This document shows, piece after piece, positions 17,755 through 28,078 of a stretch of DNA of 64,000 nucleotides (positions are counted from its first letter, which is position 1; each line of letters begins with the position of its first letter). Under the pieces are notes generated by a model. That model was not told where the DNA came from and did no database searches. It worked only from the letters and a program-made list of their open reading frames with translations. This DNA is from Microlunatus parietis. Its GTDB lineage: Bacteria > Actinomycetota > Actinomycetes > Propionibacteriales > Propionibacteriaceae. Made by a program: the position numbers and the translations under genes. The stretch lies in assembly GCF_013407955.1 (NCBI RefSeq), contig NZ_JACCBU010000001.1:2418001-2482000 (forward strand). The letters are read 5' to 3'.

Positions 17755-19221
17755 GTGACTTCATCTGCTTCCGCCGCGGCCGTCGCCGCGGAACCCGCCC
17801 GGTGGCCCCGCAGCCGCTGGATCCTGCTCCTGGTGGTCAGCGTCGTGCTGGCCCTGGACGGGCTGGACGTCTCGATGGTCGGCGTCGCACTCCCCTCGAT
17901 CGGCCAGGAACTCGGCCTCGACACGGCGGCCCTGCAGTGGATCGTCTCGGGCTACGTGCTCGGGTACGGCAGCCTGCTGCTGCTCGGCGGCCGGCTGGCC
18001 GACCTGCTCGGCCGGCGCCGGATCTTCCTGATCGCCCTGGCCGTGTTCGCCGTGGCCTCGCTGATCGGCGGCCTGGTCTCCGATCCGCTGCTGGTGATCG
18101 GGATGCGCTTCGTCAAGGGCGTCGCCGCCGCGTTCACGGCGCCGACCGGCTTCTCGATCATCACCACCAACTTCGCCGAGGGCCCGTCCCGCAACAAGGC
18201 GATCTCGATCTTCTCCACCTTCGGCGCCTCCGGCTACTCGCTGGGCCTGATCGTCGGCGGCCTGATGACGACCGTGAGCTGGCGCTGGACCTTCCTGTTC
18301 TCGGTGCCGTTCGCCCTGATCGCGGTGATCATGGGCGCGATCTTCGTACCCAAGGATCGGCCGGAGCCCGGCGGCGGTCATGATCTTGCCGGAGCGCTCA
18401 CCCTGCCCGCCGGGATGTTGATCTTGGTCTATACCCTCGTGTCGGCGCCGGAGGTCGGCTGGGCCGATCCGCGCACGATCGGCGGATTCGCCCTGGCTGC
18501 GGCGATCCTGGCCGCATTCGGTGTGATCGAGACCAAGGTCCGGCATCCCTTGATCAGGTTCGGCATCCTGCGTCAGGGCTGGGTCGCCCGGGCCAATCTG
18601 AGCATCGTGGCACTGTTCGGCTCGTACCTGAGCTTCCAGTTCATCGTCACCCTCTACCTGCAGTCGGTGCTCGGCTGGCAACCGCTGTCGATGGCCCTCG
18701 CCCTACTGCCGGCCGGCCTGCTGGTGGCGTTCACGGCACCGTTCGCGGACCGGTTCATCAACCGGATCGGCAGCCGGAAGCTGATCATGATCGGGTTGGG
18801 TGCACTGGCTCTCGGCTACGTCCTGTTCCTGCGGGTCGGGACCAGCCCGAACTATCTGACCGACATCCTGCCGTCGGTGATCCTGCTCGGCGTCGGCTTC
18901 GCACTCGGCTTCCCGTCGATCAGCGTGCAGGCGACCTCGGGGATCAAGGACTCCGAGCAGGGGCTGGCCGCCGGACTGCTGCAGACCAGCACCCAGGTCG
19001 GCGCGGCGCTGGTGCTGGCCGTGACGACCGCCCTGGTGATCGGCGGCGGGCACGGTGCCGCGGCGCCGTCGGCGCAGGAGATGCTGGCGCAGTTCCGGCC
19101 GGGACTGTTCCTGTCCGTCGCGGTGGCCGCCGCGGGTCTGGTGGTTGCCCTGCTGCCGCGACGCGAGGCCCCGCTGGTCGACCCCGATCCCGAGCCGGTT
19201 CCGGAGCTCGAGCGGGTCTGA
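17755..19221 (+). CDS. MFS transporter, DHA2 (EmrB/QacA) drug efflux family
   Basis: A 488-residue major facilitator protein with about 14 hydrophobic segments. Family motifs are motif A 'GGRLADLLGRRRIFLIAL' (about 76-93), the DHA2 motif 'LDGLDVSMVGVALPSIGQEL' in the first segment (D35, close to the usual LDxTVxNVALP) and motif C-like 'ASGYSLGLIVGG'. Such proteins export drugs or metabolites using the proton gradient. I chose the GTG at 17755; in-frame ATGs further upstream would put the operator repeats inside the protein. It is divergent from marR and probably repressed by it. Its stop is directly adjacent to the convergent NUDIX stop. Confidence 0.9.
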   Translation: MTSSASAAAVAAEPARWPRSRWILLLVVSVVLALDGLDVSMVGVALPSIGQELGLDTAALQWIVSGYVLGYGSLLLLGGRLADLLGRRRIFLIALAVFAVASLIGGLVSDPLLVIGMRFVKGVAAAFTAPTGFSIITTNFAEGPSRNKAISIFSTFGASGYSLGLIVGGLMTTVSWRWTFLFSVPFALIAVIMGAIFVPKDRPEPGGGHDLAGALTLPAGMLILVYTLVSAPEVGWADPRTIGGFALAAAILAAFGVIETKVRHPLIRFGILRQGWVARANLSIVALFGSYLSFQFIVTLYLQSVLGWQPLSMALALLPAGLLVAFTAPFADRFINRIGSRKLIMIGLGALALGYVLFLRVGTSPNYLTDILPSVILLGVGFALGFPSISVQATSGIKDSEQGLAAGLLQTSTQVGAALVLAVTTALVIGGGHGAAAPSAQEMLAQFRPGLFLSVAVAAAGLVVALLPRREAPLVDPDPEPVPELERV

Positions 19222-19704
19222 CTAGCCGGAGACGAGGACGGGCTGGGCCGGCGCCCCGCCGCTCAGCAGGTCGCTGAGCAGGTCGGGCAGACCGGCCGGG
19301 CGGAGACAGTCGGTGGTGGACCGAAGCTGTGGGACGGTCCACCACCGATGGCCGTCGATCGCCGCCCGTTCCAGCGCCTCGAACCTCGACGTGTCGATCT
19401 CGAACGCGGGCGCCCGGAGCAGGAAGTAGTGCTGGAAGTTCCGGTACGGAACACCCTCCCGGACCGATGCCCAGGGCCGGCCGTGCCAGACCTCGGGCCC
19501 GAGGTCGGCGGGATCGACCGTCAGCCCGGTCTCCTCCCACAGCTCGCGGGCCGCCGCCTCCGGGTACGTCTCGCCGTCGACCAGGCCGCCACCGGGCGCA
19601 AACCAACGGGTGGCGCCGTCGTCGGTGACCGAGAAGAGCAGGATCCGGTCGGCCGGGTCGACCAGCAGCACCCGGGCGCTGCGCCGCACCCGCTCCTCGA
19701 TCAC
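19222..19704 (-). CDS. NUDIX hydrolase
   Basis: A 160-residue NUDIX domain protein. The catalytic Nudix box is complete: 'GGLVDGETYPEAAAR' followed by 'ELWEETGL' (about residues 39-61), matching Gx5Ex7REUxEExGU. The family hydrolyses nucleoside diphosphates linked to another moiety; the substrate cannot be read from sequence. The start is a GTG at 19704 with no clear ribosome-binding site. Its stop codon touches that of the convergent MFS gene. It may be transcribed with the disrupted cyclase-fold gene just upstream (9 bp gap). Confidence 0.9.
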   Translation of the reverse strand: MIEERVRRSARVLLVDPADRILLFSVTDDGATRWFAPGGGLVDGETYPEAAARELWEETGLTVDPADLGPEVWHGRPWASVREGVPYRNFQHYFLLRAPAFEIDTSRFEALERAAIDGHRWWTVPQLRSTTDCLRPAGLPDLLSDLLSGGAPAQPVLVSG

Positions 19705-19713
19705 GGCGGCAGC

Positions 19714-20852
19714 CTACTGGTGCCGCAACCCGTCATGACTCCATCGCCCCGCCGCGCGCAGGATGCGCAGCGCGTTGAGCGTGATCATCTCGTTGGGCAC
19801 CCCGGCGACTCCCCAGTCGACGACCTCCACCTGGTGTTCGAACCGGTGCCCCGGGGGGACCCACCACTGGCGATCCGCGGCCCAGCGCCCGTCGGGGCGG
19901 CGCTTGCGTTCGAGCAGGTCCAGGGCGAGGTCGGCGCGGGAGTCGGTGATGCTGCGGTCGGCGGTCAGGAAGGTCAGCGCGGCGAGCGCGTCGTAATGCC
20001 AGTACGACGGATAGCCGAGCTTGGTCCAGCGCTGATCGATGATCGCTCCGGCCGGCCGCGGGTTGGGGCGCTGCTTGCTCGGGATTCCCGTGCCGGTGCT
20101 GAAGTAGAGCTGGTGCTGCAGGAACAGCTCGGCCGCCCGGTCCGCTGCCTCCGCGGCTGCCGGGTTCCCGGTCGCGAGGGCGTACTCCCGTAGGCCGCGA
20201 GCGGGTAGCAGCGACTGGTGGAAGGACGAGCGCCGCCCCGACGCCTTGAGGTGGCAGTTCCAGCCGCCGTCGGGCCACTGCCACTCGATCAGCCGCTCCA
20301 CGATCGTCGCGGTGCGTGATCATCCGCCAGCCCGATTCGCGTGGCGATCAGCAGTGCTCCGCCCGGGCCGAACCCGTAGGTCCGTGCCAGGCCGTCGATG
20401 ACGCGCGGCGGCCTGGCCGCCAGGGTGGCGTCGAGCAGGAAGCCGGCCGACGCCTGAATCCGGGCATCGGGCGGTACGGCGAGCTCGGTCAGCGACAACG
20501 TGCGCCACAGCGTGCCTCCGACGTCCGGTGTCAGGTCGACCCGGTCGATCCCGATCAGGTCCTCCGGCGACCTCGAGGTGCCGGCATACCGGCGGATGTT
20601 CACGCGCTGGCCATAGCTCCCGTCCGACCGCTGATCCTCCAGCAGCGCAGTCACCTTCGGACCGGCCAGGATGTCGGCGGGCGCCTCGGCTCCCGGTTGG
20701 TCCAGCAGGTCGCGTCGTGCCTGAAGGCGGATGCCGGGCTCGTCCGATCCCAGCAGCCACTCGACTGCTTCCTCCACCCTGCCACCGTCCCACAGCGGAC
20801 CCGCGAAGCGCTCCTCGCTTATTTGCCGTACGCTGTACAGAGTTACCTCCAC
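19714..20852 (-). pseudogene. Frameshifted squalene-cyclase/prenyltransferase-fold protein
   Basis: Two overlapping frames together encode one protein of the alpha/alpha-toroid terpenoid-cyclase fold. The upstream frame (20852 to about 20300) has 'GIRLQARRDLL' and ends '...RIGLADDH' before running into a stop at 20289. The downstream frame resumes with 'VERLIEWQWPDGGWNCHLKA' and runs to 19714, with 'YPSYWHYDALAALTFL' and 'GVPNEMITLNALRILRAAGR'. The QWPDGGW repeat is the hallmark of this fold. One base lost around 20290-20312 explains the shift. The start is uncertain (GTG at 20852 or a later GTG). It is either a recent pseudogene or a sequencing error; function is unknown. Confidence 0.75.
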
Positions 20853-20875
20853 CCCGTACGCGTGAGGAAGAAGCC

Positions 20876-21604
20876 ATGGCCGGCGAGATCACCGTCCCCC
20901 TGCTGCCCTGCCGCTCCATCGACGAGATCGAGGACTTCTACCGGATGCTCGGCTTCGAGCGCACCTACCGGCAGGCCAAGCCCTACCCGTGCGTCGGCCT
21001 CCGGCGCGAAGACTTCAACCTGCAGTTCTTCGGGCTGGACGGCTTCGACCCGGAGGCGTCGTACGGGTCGTGCGTGGTCCTGGTCGAGGACACCCTGGCG
21101 CTCTACGAGGCCTTCGCCGCCGGCATGCGCGCGGTGCACGGCAAGGTGCTGGTCTCCGGCCGTCCGCGGATGACCAGGCCGCGCAAGCGCAAGAACGTCG
21201 GCAACATCAGCGGCTTCTCGGTCGTCGACCCCGGCGGCAACTGGATCCGGATCTTCCACAACACCGACGCCGCCGACGCCGGCACCGACGAACCGTCCAG
21301 CCAGCTCGCGAAGACCATGCGCAACGCGGTCGTGCTGAGCGACTCCAAGGGCGACACCCCGCAGGCCGCCCGGATCCTCGACAGCGCGCTGATCAAGCAC
21401 CGCGAGTCGGCGCCGGTCACCGACCTGGTGGAAGCGCTGGTCTACGGCGCCGAGCTCGCGATCCGGCTCGACGACCGGGCCCGGGCCGGCGTCCTGCTGG
21501 CCGAGGTCGCGGCCGCCGAGCTCACCAGCGAGCAGCGGGAGAGGCTGAGCGAGGCGCTGGCGAACGCGGCCGACCTGGAGCTGGCACGGGCCGCCGGAGC
21601 CTGA
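20876..21604 (+). CDS. VOC (glyoxalase/bleomycin-resistance-like) domain protein with C-terminal extension
   Basis: A 242-residue protein. The first 130 residues are a vicinal-oxygen-chelate domain: 'VPLLPCRSIDEIEDFYRMLG' opens it and 'GFSVVDPGGNWIRIFHN' closes it, as in bleomycin-resistance-type proteins. Residues 140-242 are a helical tail with 'GDTPQAARILDSALIKHRES' and look TPR-like. The ATG at 20876 is preceded by GAGGAAG. It is divergent from the frameshifted cyclase-fold gene, only 23 bp away. A binding or resistance role is possible; no catalytic assignment is made. Confidence 0.75.
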   Translation: MAGEITVPLLPCRSIDEIEDFYRMLGFERTYRQAKPYPCVGLRREDFNLQFFGLDGFDPEASYGSCVVLVEDTLALYEAFAAGMRAVHGKVLVSGRPRMTRPRKRKNVGNISGFSVVDPGGNWIRIFHNTDAADAGTDEPSSQLAKTMRNAVVLSDSKGDTPQAARILDSALIKHRESAPVTDLVEALVYGAELAIRLDDRARAGVLLAEVAAAELTSEQRERLSEALANAADLELARAAGA

Positions 21605-21690
21605 CCGCAGGTTCCTCGGCCGGCAGCGCGTCCTGAAGGGCCGGGGCGAAGCCTCCGCACCGGGCGGCCGTTGCCGGTAGCGTTGATCAG

Positions 21691-22137
21691 GTGCCGACGA
21701 TGTACGAATTCGCGGGCGGCGAAGAGGGCCTGCACCGGTTGGAGGAGCATTTCTACGCGCTCGTACTCGCCGACGACCTGCTCCAGCCGCTGTTCGGCGC
21801 CGGCCAGCCACAGCACGTGGACCATTTGACGGCGTTCACGGCCGAGTCCTTCGGCGGGCCCGACCGGTTCAGCCGCGAGCTCGGATTCCAGCATCTGATC
21901 GACGTGCATCGCGGGTTACACATCACCGAGCGCCAGCGCCGGCGCTTCGTCGACCTGTACGCCAGCGCCCTCGACGAGGTCGGGCTCACCGACGACCCGG
22001 ACTTCCGCGCTGCCGTACTCGAGCACGTCGAGTTCGGCACCCAGGTGGCCCTGCAGAACTCCAACGCCGCGAGCGATGACGAACTCCATCCGCTCCGCGA
22101 GGTTCCCCGCTGGACCTGGGCCGGGGACGAACCGTAG
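21691..22137 (+). CDS. Truncated haemoglobin
   Basis: A 148-residue globin of the truncated (2/2) type. The opening 'TMYEFAGGEEGLHRLEEHFY' matches the A-B helix start, and 'LIDVHRGLHITERQRRRFVD' carries the probable proximal histidine (F8, the H of 'DVHRG'). Truncated haemoglobins bind O2, NO or peroxides and serve in redox defence; the exact group (II or related) cannot be fixed by eye. GTG at 21691 and ATG at 21700 are both possible starts. A strong terminator follows before the convergent groEL. Confidence 0.8.
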   Translation: MPTMYEFAGGEEGLHRLEEHFYALVLADDLLQPLFGAGQPQHVDHLTAFTAESFGGPDRFSRELGFQHLIDVHRGLHITERQRRRFVDLYASALDEVGLTDDPDFRAAVLEHVEFGTQVALQNSNAASDDELHPLREVPRWTWAGDEP

Positions 22138-22154
22138 CCACCCTGCGCAAAGAA

Positions 22155-22206
22155 GAGGCCCCGGGCGCCTCCCGGACGTGATCGTCGGGGAGGGCCCGGG
22201 GCCCTT
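22155..22206. terminator. Bidirectional intrinsic terminator between globin and groEL genes
   Basis: A long GC-rich inverted repeat (left arm about 22157-22173, GGCCCCGGGCGCCTCCC; right arm about 22187-22204, GGGGAGGGCCCGGGGCCC) separates two convergent genes. The arms pair over 16 bases with one bulge, with a 13-base loop, and a short T-rich tail (CTTCGTCGT) follows on the plus strand. Confidence 0.75.
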
Positions 22207-22229
22207 CGTCGTGCGTTGTTGACCGAAGG

Positions 22230-23861
<1,632 letters not shown>

Positions 23862-24158
23862 TCACTTGGTGACGACGGCGAGGATGTCCCGCGCGTTGAG
23901 CAGCAGCAGGTCCTTGCCGTCGTACTTGACCTCGGTGCCGCCGTACTTGCTGAAGATCACGACGTCGCCCTCGGCGACGTCCAGCGGAACCCGGTTGCCG
24001 TTGTCGTCGATCCGGCCCGGTCCGGTGGACAGGACCTTGCCTTCCTGCGGCTTCTCCTTCGCGGTGTCCGGAATGACCAGCCCGGACGCCGTGGTCTGCT
24101 CGGCCTCGAGCGGCTCGATGAGGATGCGGTCCTCGAGCGGCTTGATCGTGACTGCCAC
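23862..24158 (-). CDS. groS: Co-chaperonin GroES
   Basis: A 98-residue 10-kDa co-chaperonin. '[20 protein letters not shown]' opens the protein, the mobile loop is '[12 protein letters not shown]', and '[20 protein letters not shown]' is the conserved C-terminal half. The GTG start at 24158 follows AAAGGGG by 7 bases. It precedes groEL in one operon, with two CIRCE elements about 80-140 bp upstream, so heat-shock control by HrcA is expected. Confidence 0.97.
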   Translation of the reverse strand: MAVTIKPLEDRILIEPLEAEQTTASGLVIPDTAKEKPQEGKVLSTGPGRIDDNGNRVPLDVAEGDVVIFSKYGGTEVKYDGKDLLLLNARDILAVVTK

Positions 24159-24239
24159 GTTCAAACCCCTTTCACAGGTGAAATGTATGTGCATGGGATA
24201 GCTCAGCCGAGCCGTCGTCGCGGTGCCGTCCCGGTTGAG

Positions 24240-24266
24240 TTGGCACACTCCCTTGGAGAGTGCCAA
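24240..24266. promoter_or_regulatory. CIRCE-like operator (degenerate copy)
   Basis: TTGGCACAC-N9-GAGTGCCAA matches the CIRCE consensus TTAGCACTC-N9-GAGTGCTAA at most positions of both arms. It lies about 80 bp upstream of groES, nearer than the second copy. CIRCE is the binding site of the HrcA repressor. Confidence 0.8.
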
Positions 24267-24273
24267 TCCGACA

Positions 24274-24300
24274 TTAGCACTCACCCTGGACGAGTGCCAA
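24274..24300. promoter_or_regulatory. CIRCE operator for HrcA
   Basis: TTAGCACTC-N9-GAGTGCCAA: the first arm is identical to the CIRCE consensus and the second differs at one base. It is 7 bases from the other CIRCE copy and upstream of groES-groEL, marking heat-inducible, HrcA-repressed transcription. Confidence 0.93.
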
Positions 24301-24315
24301 CGGCCCGGCGGTCAT

Positions 24316-24684
24316 TCAGCTCTTCGGCGCGCCGCCGACCCGGGACAGCGCCTCCTGGGCCACCCAGTGCCGGGAACCCTCCGGTGACGTGATCAAACAG
24401 ACCAGCTCTCCGTCGACCACTTTCACGGCCCGGACGACGGTGACGTGGTTGGTCCGGAGCCGGCGGCCGTCCTCCAGCGCGATCGGGGCGGCGGGCCGTA
24501 CCGTCTGGCCGACCTTGAGCGGGCGCGGCGGCAGGAACAGCATGATCAACAGCAGGATCGGGCCGAGCAGCACGCCGAGCACGGTGAAGATCAGGTCGTG
24601 GTACCCCTTCCGGCGGGCCTCCCACGCCGCGGCGACGCCGGCCGCGACATACAGCACGACCAGCAGCACGTTGAGCGGCGACAC
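24316..24684 (-). CDS. Small membrane protein, hypothetical
   Basis: A 122-residue protein with two N-terminal membrane segments (about residues 4-20 and 31-51, the second being 'LIFTVLGVLLGPILLLIMLF') and a soluble C-terminal part of about 70 residues with 'RRLRTNHVTVVRAVKVVDGE'. Not recognised. The GTG start at 24684 has a purine-rich GGAGGTGGGGCC upstream. It ends just upstream of the groES control region and reads in the same direction, so it may read toward groES, though CIRCE elements mark a new promoter. Confidence 0.6.
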   Translation of the reverse strand: MSPLNVLLVVLYVAAGVAAAWEARRKGYHDLIFTVLGVLLGPILLLIMLFLPPRPLKVGQTVRPAAPIALEDGRRLRTNHVTVVRAVKVVDGELVCLITSPEGSRHWVAQEALSRVGGAPKS

Positions 24685-24729
24685 GGCCCCACCTCCGGCG
24701 CACAGAATAGCCGCGCCGGCCCCGTCGGA

Positions 24730-25776
24730 TCAGGGAGTGTCCAGGGCGGCCAGGTGTTCGTCGCCGAGCTTCAGGTCGACCGCGCCGAGCGCCTCGTCCA
24801 GCTGGGCCACCGAACTGGCGCTGAACACCGGGATCATCGCCGCCCGCCGGGCCGGTAGGTCCGCGGCCGCATCCCGGCTGCTGCCGGGCACGTAGTGCAG
24901 CGTGCTGCGGACCCCGGCCAGGTGCCAGGCCAGCGCCACCTGGTTCGCGGTCGCGCCGAGTTCGTGGGCGATCCGGTGGGCCAGCCGCAGCCGGCGTTCG
25001 CTGCCCGGGTGGTTGTAGGGATCGAAGATCGGCATCCAGGGCCGGACCAGCTGACCGCCCTGCTGCGGCGAGTAGCTCATGATCGTCAGCTCCGGCTGAT
25101 CGGCGGCGTAGTCGACCGCCTCGGGCGTGACCGTGGTCGCCTCGTCCGTGCCGGGCGCCGGCCAATAGATCGAATGCTTCTGTTGCCAGGCGCCGAACTC
25201 GGCCCGGCCCGCGGCGCGGCTGTGCTGGCGAGCGACCGCCAGCCGCCAGGTCGCCGTGTTGGACAGGCCCGGGATCGCGACCAGACCCTCGTCGACCAGG
25301 GCGGAGAAGGTGTCGGCGATCTCGGTGATGTCGCGGTCCCGGTCGTCGACGTGGCCGAGATAGACGCCGACCCGGTCCAGGCCGAGCCGCTGCAGGCTCT
25401 CCGTCAGCTGGGTCCGGACGACCTCCGGGGCCAGTCCCTCGTAGTTGGTCGGCGGCTCGATCGACAGCGGGCGGCCCGGGTCGCGCTTGCCGGCACCGCA
25501 CTTGGTGGACACGACCACCTCGTCGGCGACCTTCCGGCTGGCGATCCAGCCGCCGAGCAGCCGCTCGCTGTCGCCGGACCGGGTGCCCAGGGTGTCCTCG
25601 GTCCAGCCGCCGTAGTTGTTCGAGGTGTCGAAGAACCGGCCGCCCTGTTCGTAGAACCGGTCCAGGATCGCGTACGAGGTCCGTTCGTCCTCCCGTACGC
25701 CGAGGAACATCACGCCCAGGCAGAGGGCGCTCACTTCGAGTCTGGTGTCTGCGCTGTGCAGGTATCGCGTCTTCAC
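24730..25776 (-). CDS. Aldo/keto reductase
   Basis: A 348-residue NAD(P)H-dependent aldo/keto reductase with a TIM-barrel fold. The catalytic tetrad is visible: Asp and Tyr in 'FFDTSNNYGGW', Lys in 'VVVSTKCG' and His in 'VYLGHVDDRD'. The cofactor part near the C-terminus is 'PGSSRDAAADL'. The substrate is unknown. I chose the GTG at 25776 ('VKTRYLHSADTRLEVSALCL'); an earlier GTG lies two codons upstream. It is monocistronic by spacing. Confidence 0.88.
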   Translation of the reverse strand: MKTRYLHSADTRLEVSALCLGVMFLGVREDERTSYAILDRFYEQGGRFFDTSNNYGGWTEDTLGTRSGDSERLLGGWIASRKVADEVVVSTKCGAGKRDPGRPLSIEPPTNYEGLAPEVVRTQLTESLQRLGLDRVGVYLGHVDDRDRDITEIADTFSALVDEGLVAIPGLSNTATWRLAVARQHSRAAGRAEFGAWQQKHSIYWPAPGTDEATTVTPEAVDYAADQPELTIMSYSPQQGGQLVRPWMPIFDPYNHPGSERRLRLAHRIAHELGATANQVALAWHLAGVRSTLHYVPGSSRDAAADLPARRAAMIPVFSASSVAQLDEALGAVDLKLGDEHLAALDTP

Positions 25777-26221
25777 GGACACGAATCTAGGAGTGGAACG
25801 GCCTGCGCACCCGATCCAATCGTCGGTGCGGAATCCAGACCGATCGGCGTACGCCGCACGGACTCCCGCGACCCTCGCCACGAACCCACCTCGCGCACCA
25901 AGATCACCGACAACGCCCGCCACCATGATCGTCTTCCACCTGATCATGGAACAGTCATGATCACCGTGTTCTGCCTGACGGAGTGATCATGATCGGCACA
26001 ACGGCCCAGGGGAGGTGTCCGACAAGCCGACCACGCGTCGGACGTGTCGACTGGACAACGACCGGGGCGGGTTCGATAGGTTCGCAAGGCGAGTTGGCGA
26101 TTTGAGCGCCCGTGGATGGACGTCAGGCCGATCCTCAGGATCGGTGTTTGCGGGATGTGAGGGGTCGGATCGCTGGGCCGAGGCGACCAGCGTCTCGGTG
26201 AACCCCACCTCAAGGAGTGAC
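25777..26221. other. Gene-free stretch with GATC-rich segment and a short hairpin
   Basis: This 445-bp region between two divergent genes holds no convincing coding frame. Around 25900-25995 it is dense in TGATCA and CATGATC (for example TGATCATGGAACAGTCATGA near 25940). CCGATCCTCAGGATCGG at 26128-26144 is a perfect 7-bp-arm hairpin in the leader of the secreted glycine-rich protein. No tRNA, riboswitch or insertion sequence was recognised. Confidence 0.5.
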
Positions 26222-26836
26222 ATGTCCATCCTGAAGCCCCTGGCCAAGGGCGCCGTCGCCGGTATCGCCGTCGTGGTGACCTCCTTCGCCGGAGTCTCGT
26301 ACGCCAGCGCCGATCCCCGGCCGGTCGACCCGAACGGCTCGGTCAGCTCGCTGACCGGCCACGATGCCGCCAAGGTGCTGACCGACAACCTGCAGTCCCA
26401 GCTGCAATCCGAACTGGGCAAGCAGATGCCGGCCGCCGAGGCCGCGGATCTCTCGAAACTGCTGGCCACCGGGCTGTCCGGCAAGATCGACGATGCGGTG
26501 TCCGACAAGGGGTCGCTCGACGCCGCTGAACTGGACGGGCTCGAGGACTCGCTGGCCGGCGACCTGGAAGACCAGCTCGGCGTTCCGGTCGATCTGTCGC
26601 TCGATTCCAGCCTCGGTCTGGTCCTCAGCCTGCTGGGTACGGTCGACCTCGACCTCGTCACCGGCCTCCTGGGTGGCTCGCTCGGTGGCGGCGTGCCCGG
26701 GCTCGACGGCGGCCTGCCGGGTCTCGGCGGCCTGCCGGGTCTCGGCGGCCTGCCGGGTCTGGGCAACCTTCCGCTGGGCGGCCTGCCGGGCGGCGACCTC
26801 CCGGTCGGCGGCCTGACCGGCGGCGCGCTGCGCTGA
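26222..26836 (+). CDS. Secreted protein with glycine/leucine/proline-rich repeat tail
   Basis: A 204-residue exported protein, not recognised. Residues 1-30 are a signal peptide ('GAVAGIAVVVTSFAGVSYASA'-like; cleavage near ASA-DP). Residues 35-125 are helical and acidic. The last 60 residues are low-complexity, with 'GLPGLGG' repeated (at DNA level near 26700-26765) and related GLPGG units to the end. The ATG at 26222 has a strong AAGGAG. Such tails are seen in surface-associated actinobacterial proteins; a structural or surface role is inference. Confidence 0.7.
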   Translation: MSILKPLAKGAVAGIAVVVTSFAGVSYASADPRPVDPNGSVSSLTGHDAAKVLTDNLQSQLQSELGKQMPAAEAADLSKLLATGLSGKIDDAVSDKGSLDAAELDGLEDSLAGDLEDQLGVPVDLSLDSSLGLVLSLLGTVDLDLVTGLLGGSLGGGVPGLDGGLPGLGGLPGLGGLPGLGNLPLGGLPGGDLPVGGLTGGALR

Positions 26837-26863
26837 GCCGACCGAGGCAGATGCCTGGCTCGT

Positions 26864-26899
26864 CGGCGGCTGCCCGGTCAGAAGGCCGGGTAGCCGCCG
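26864..26899. terminator. Bidirectional intrinsic terminator
   Basis: CGGCGGCTGCCCGG (26864-26877) pairs with CCGGGTAGCCGCCG (26886-26899) around an 8-base loop; 13 of 14 positions pair. It lies between the convergent ends of the secreted glycine-rich protein gene and corA. Confidence 0.75.
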
Positions 26900-26908
26900 C
26901 CCGGGCGG

Positions 26909-28024
26909 TCAGAGCCAGCGGCGGCGCTTGAACACCAGATAGAGAACGATCGCCGTGGCCAGGGTGGCGAGCAGGGCAACCGGGAAGCCGAAGATCCAGT
27001 CCGAGCCCGGCAGGTAGTCGAAGTTCATCCCGTAGATGGTGCCCACCAGCGTCGGCGCGAACAGGATCGCCGCCCAGGCGGAGATCTTCTTGACCTCCTC
27101 GTTCTGCGCCAGGCTGGACTCGGTCAGGTGCTGCATCTCGGCGTTCTGCCGCTGCCCGACCAGCGTCGCGTGCACGGTCAACGCGTTCTGCAGCAGGGCC
27201 CGGTAGGCGTCCGCGCGCTCCACGATCCGGATCACGTGATCTTGGACGTCGCGCAGGTTGCGCTGCAGTTCGACGTCGACGCGATACTTCTCGAAGCCGC
27301 GTTCCAGCGCGTTCAGGATGCCCAGCAGGGGCCGGGTGGCGCGCTGGAACTCCATCACCTCGCGGGACAGTTCGTAGATCCGCCGGGACACCGTCTCGTC
27401 GCCGGTGTTGAAAAGTTGATCTTCGATCTCGTCGATGTCGTTCTCCAGGCCGGCCACGACGGGCTCGTACTCGTCGACCACCTGGTCCAAGATCGCGTAC
27501 AGGATCGCCTCGGGCCCGCGGCACAGCAGTTCCGGGTTCTCCTCGAGCCGACGCCGTACGTGAGCGAGGTTCGGCGACTCGGCATGCCGCACGGTGACCA
27601 CGAACTCGGGGCCGATGAACACGTGCAGCTCACCGAACTCGACGCGCTCGACGTCGTCCAGGTAGCGCGCCGGCCGCAGCACGGCGAACAGCGTGTGACC
27701 GTAGCGTTCCAGCTTCGGCCGCTGGTGTGCGGTGATCGCGTCCTCGACGGCGAGATCGTGCAGGCCGAACTCGTTCGCTACCGAGTGGATGTCCTCCTCG
27801 GTGGGCCGGTACAGGCCGATCCAGGCCAGGCCGCGGCGTTCCCGGAGGAGTTCGTACGTCTCGTCGAGGCTGGCCGGGCTGTTGGTCCGGATGCCGTTCA
27901 CGTAGATCGCGTTGTCGACGACGCCGCCGCGCCGTTCGGTGATCGGTTCGAGGTCGTCGGGCATCAGCGCGCCGTCATGGTGATTGAGGGTCTTGGAAAC
28001 CCGGAAAAGCCGAAGAATGGACAT
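26909..28024 (-). CDS. corA: Magnesium/cobalt transporter CorA
   Basis: A 371-residue CorA-type divalent cation channel forming a pentamer in the membrane. A long cytoplasmic domain is followed by two C-terminal membrane helices; the signature 'YGMNFDYLPG' (GMN motif) ends the first one, and the protein ends with the basic 'FKRRRWL'. It transports Mg2+ and, less, Co2+ and Ni2+ inward. The ATG at 28024 has GGGAG upstream. A short open frame with a very strong ribosome-binding site lies in its leader and may regulate it. Confidence 0.95.
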   Translation of the reverse strand: MSILRLFRVSKTLNHHDGALMPDDLEPITERRGGVVDNAIYVNGIRTNSPASLDETYELLRERRGLAWIGLYRPTEEDIHSVANEFGLHDLAVEDAITAHQRPKLERYGHTLFAVLRPARYLDDVERVEFGELHVFIGPEFVVTVRHAESPNLAHVRRRLEENPELLCRGPEAILYAILDQVVDEYEPVVAGLENDIDEIEDQLFNTGDETVSRRIYELSREVMEFQRATRPLLGILNALERGFEKYRVDVELQRNLRDVQDHVIRIVERADAYRALLQNALTVHATLVGQRQNAEMQHLTESSLAQNEEVKKISAWAAILFAPTLVGTIYGMNFDYLPGSDWIFGFPVALLATLATAIVLYLVFKRRRWL

Positions 28025-28078
28025 CGGGAACTCCCGCTGCGTCGGCAGACCCGAACGTCCAGCATCGCGGCGAGTTGA

